Origin: JBDNFP01 sp041689775
GTDB taxonomy: Bacteria; Bacteroidota; Bacteroidia; Cytophagales; Spirosomataceae
Length of the DNA: 25,037 bases
NCBI GenBank assembly: GCA_041689775.1
Contig: JBDNFP010000030.1
Location: forward strand, 1 to 25,037
Reading direction: 5' to 3'
Position 1 is the first letter of the stretch. Each line of letters starts with the position of its first letter. Made by a program: the position numbers and the translations under genes. The notes below the pieces were generated by a model. That model had not been told where the DNA came from, ran no database searches, and saw only the letters and a list, made by a program, of their open reading frames with translations. This document shows, piece by piece, positions 25,037 through 25,037 of the stretch.

Positions 25037-25037
25037 A

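Overview
The window reads as a chromosomal segment of a Bacteroidota bacterium, most likely a Cytophagales/Spirosomataceae-type member. The clues are two proteins with type IX secretion (T9SS) C-terminal sorting domains, the biotin ligase / rsfS / ftsH neighbourhood, several genes with relaxed Bacteroidota lipoprotein or signal sequences, and TAnnTTTG-like -7 promoter elements. The lineage is an inference; there is no rRNA or other marker here. No tRNA, rRNA, CRISPR array or intact mobile element was seen.

Layout. 1-1242: a small secreted T9SS cargo protein closed by a 50-bp perfect palindrome, then a TMEM220-like membrane protein. 1236-4680: biotin-protein ligase on the minus strand, divergent from rsfS and ftsH, with a strong bidirectional hairpin after ftsH. 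4703-7389: an ALDH7-type aldehyde dehydrogenase and a saccharopine dehydrogenase family protein, probably a lysine-catabolic pair. 7793-13289: a minus-strand unit of two tandem DUF4331 proteins (only the second carries a T9SS tail) followed by a TPR lipoprotein, with a long hairpin before the TPR gene. 13290-13999: about 700 bp without a convincing gene but with several inverted repeats. 14000-17857: minus-strand housekeeping run of a Gfo/Idh/MocA oxidoreductase, 3-methyladenine DNA glycosylase, YicC-type endoribonuclease and PdxA. 18005-18949: a divergent 2-hydroxyacid dehydrogenase. 19031-20685: a stand-alone Pycsar-type transmembrane effector that overlaps, tail to tail, a secreted CotH-like putative kinase. 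20810-22606: an M61 family peptidase with a PDZ domain. 22733-23551: an MpaB-type oxygenase gene interrupted by one in-frame TAG. 23502-24452: a cation diffusion facilitator. 24602-25037: a Crp/Fnr regulator of which only the DNA-binding end is intact.

The points most worth following are the orphan Pycsar effector and its CotH-like neighbour, the single amber interruption of the MpaB-type gene, the broken Crp/Fnr gene about 1.4 kb further on, and the DUF4331 duplication with asymmetric secretion signals. Most other genes are ordinary core or metabolic genes. I did not find a complete, clearly new multi-gene system.
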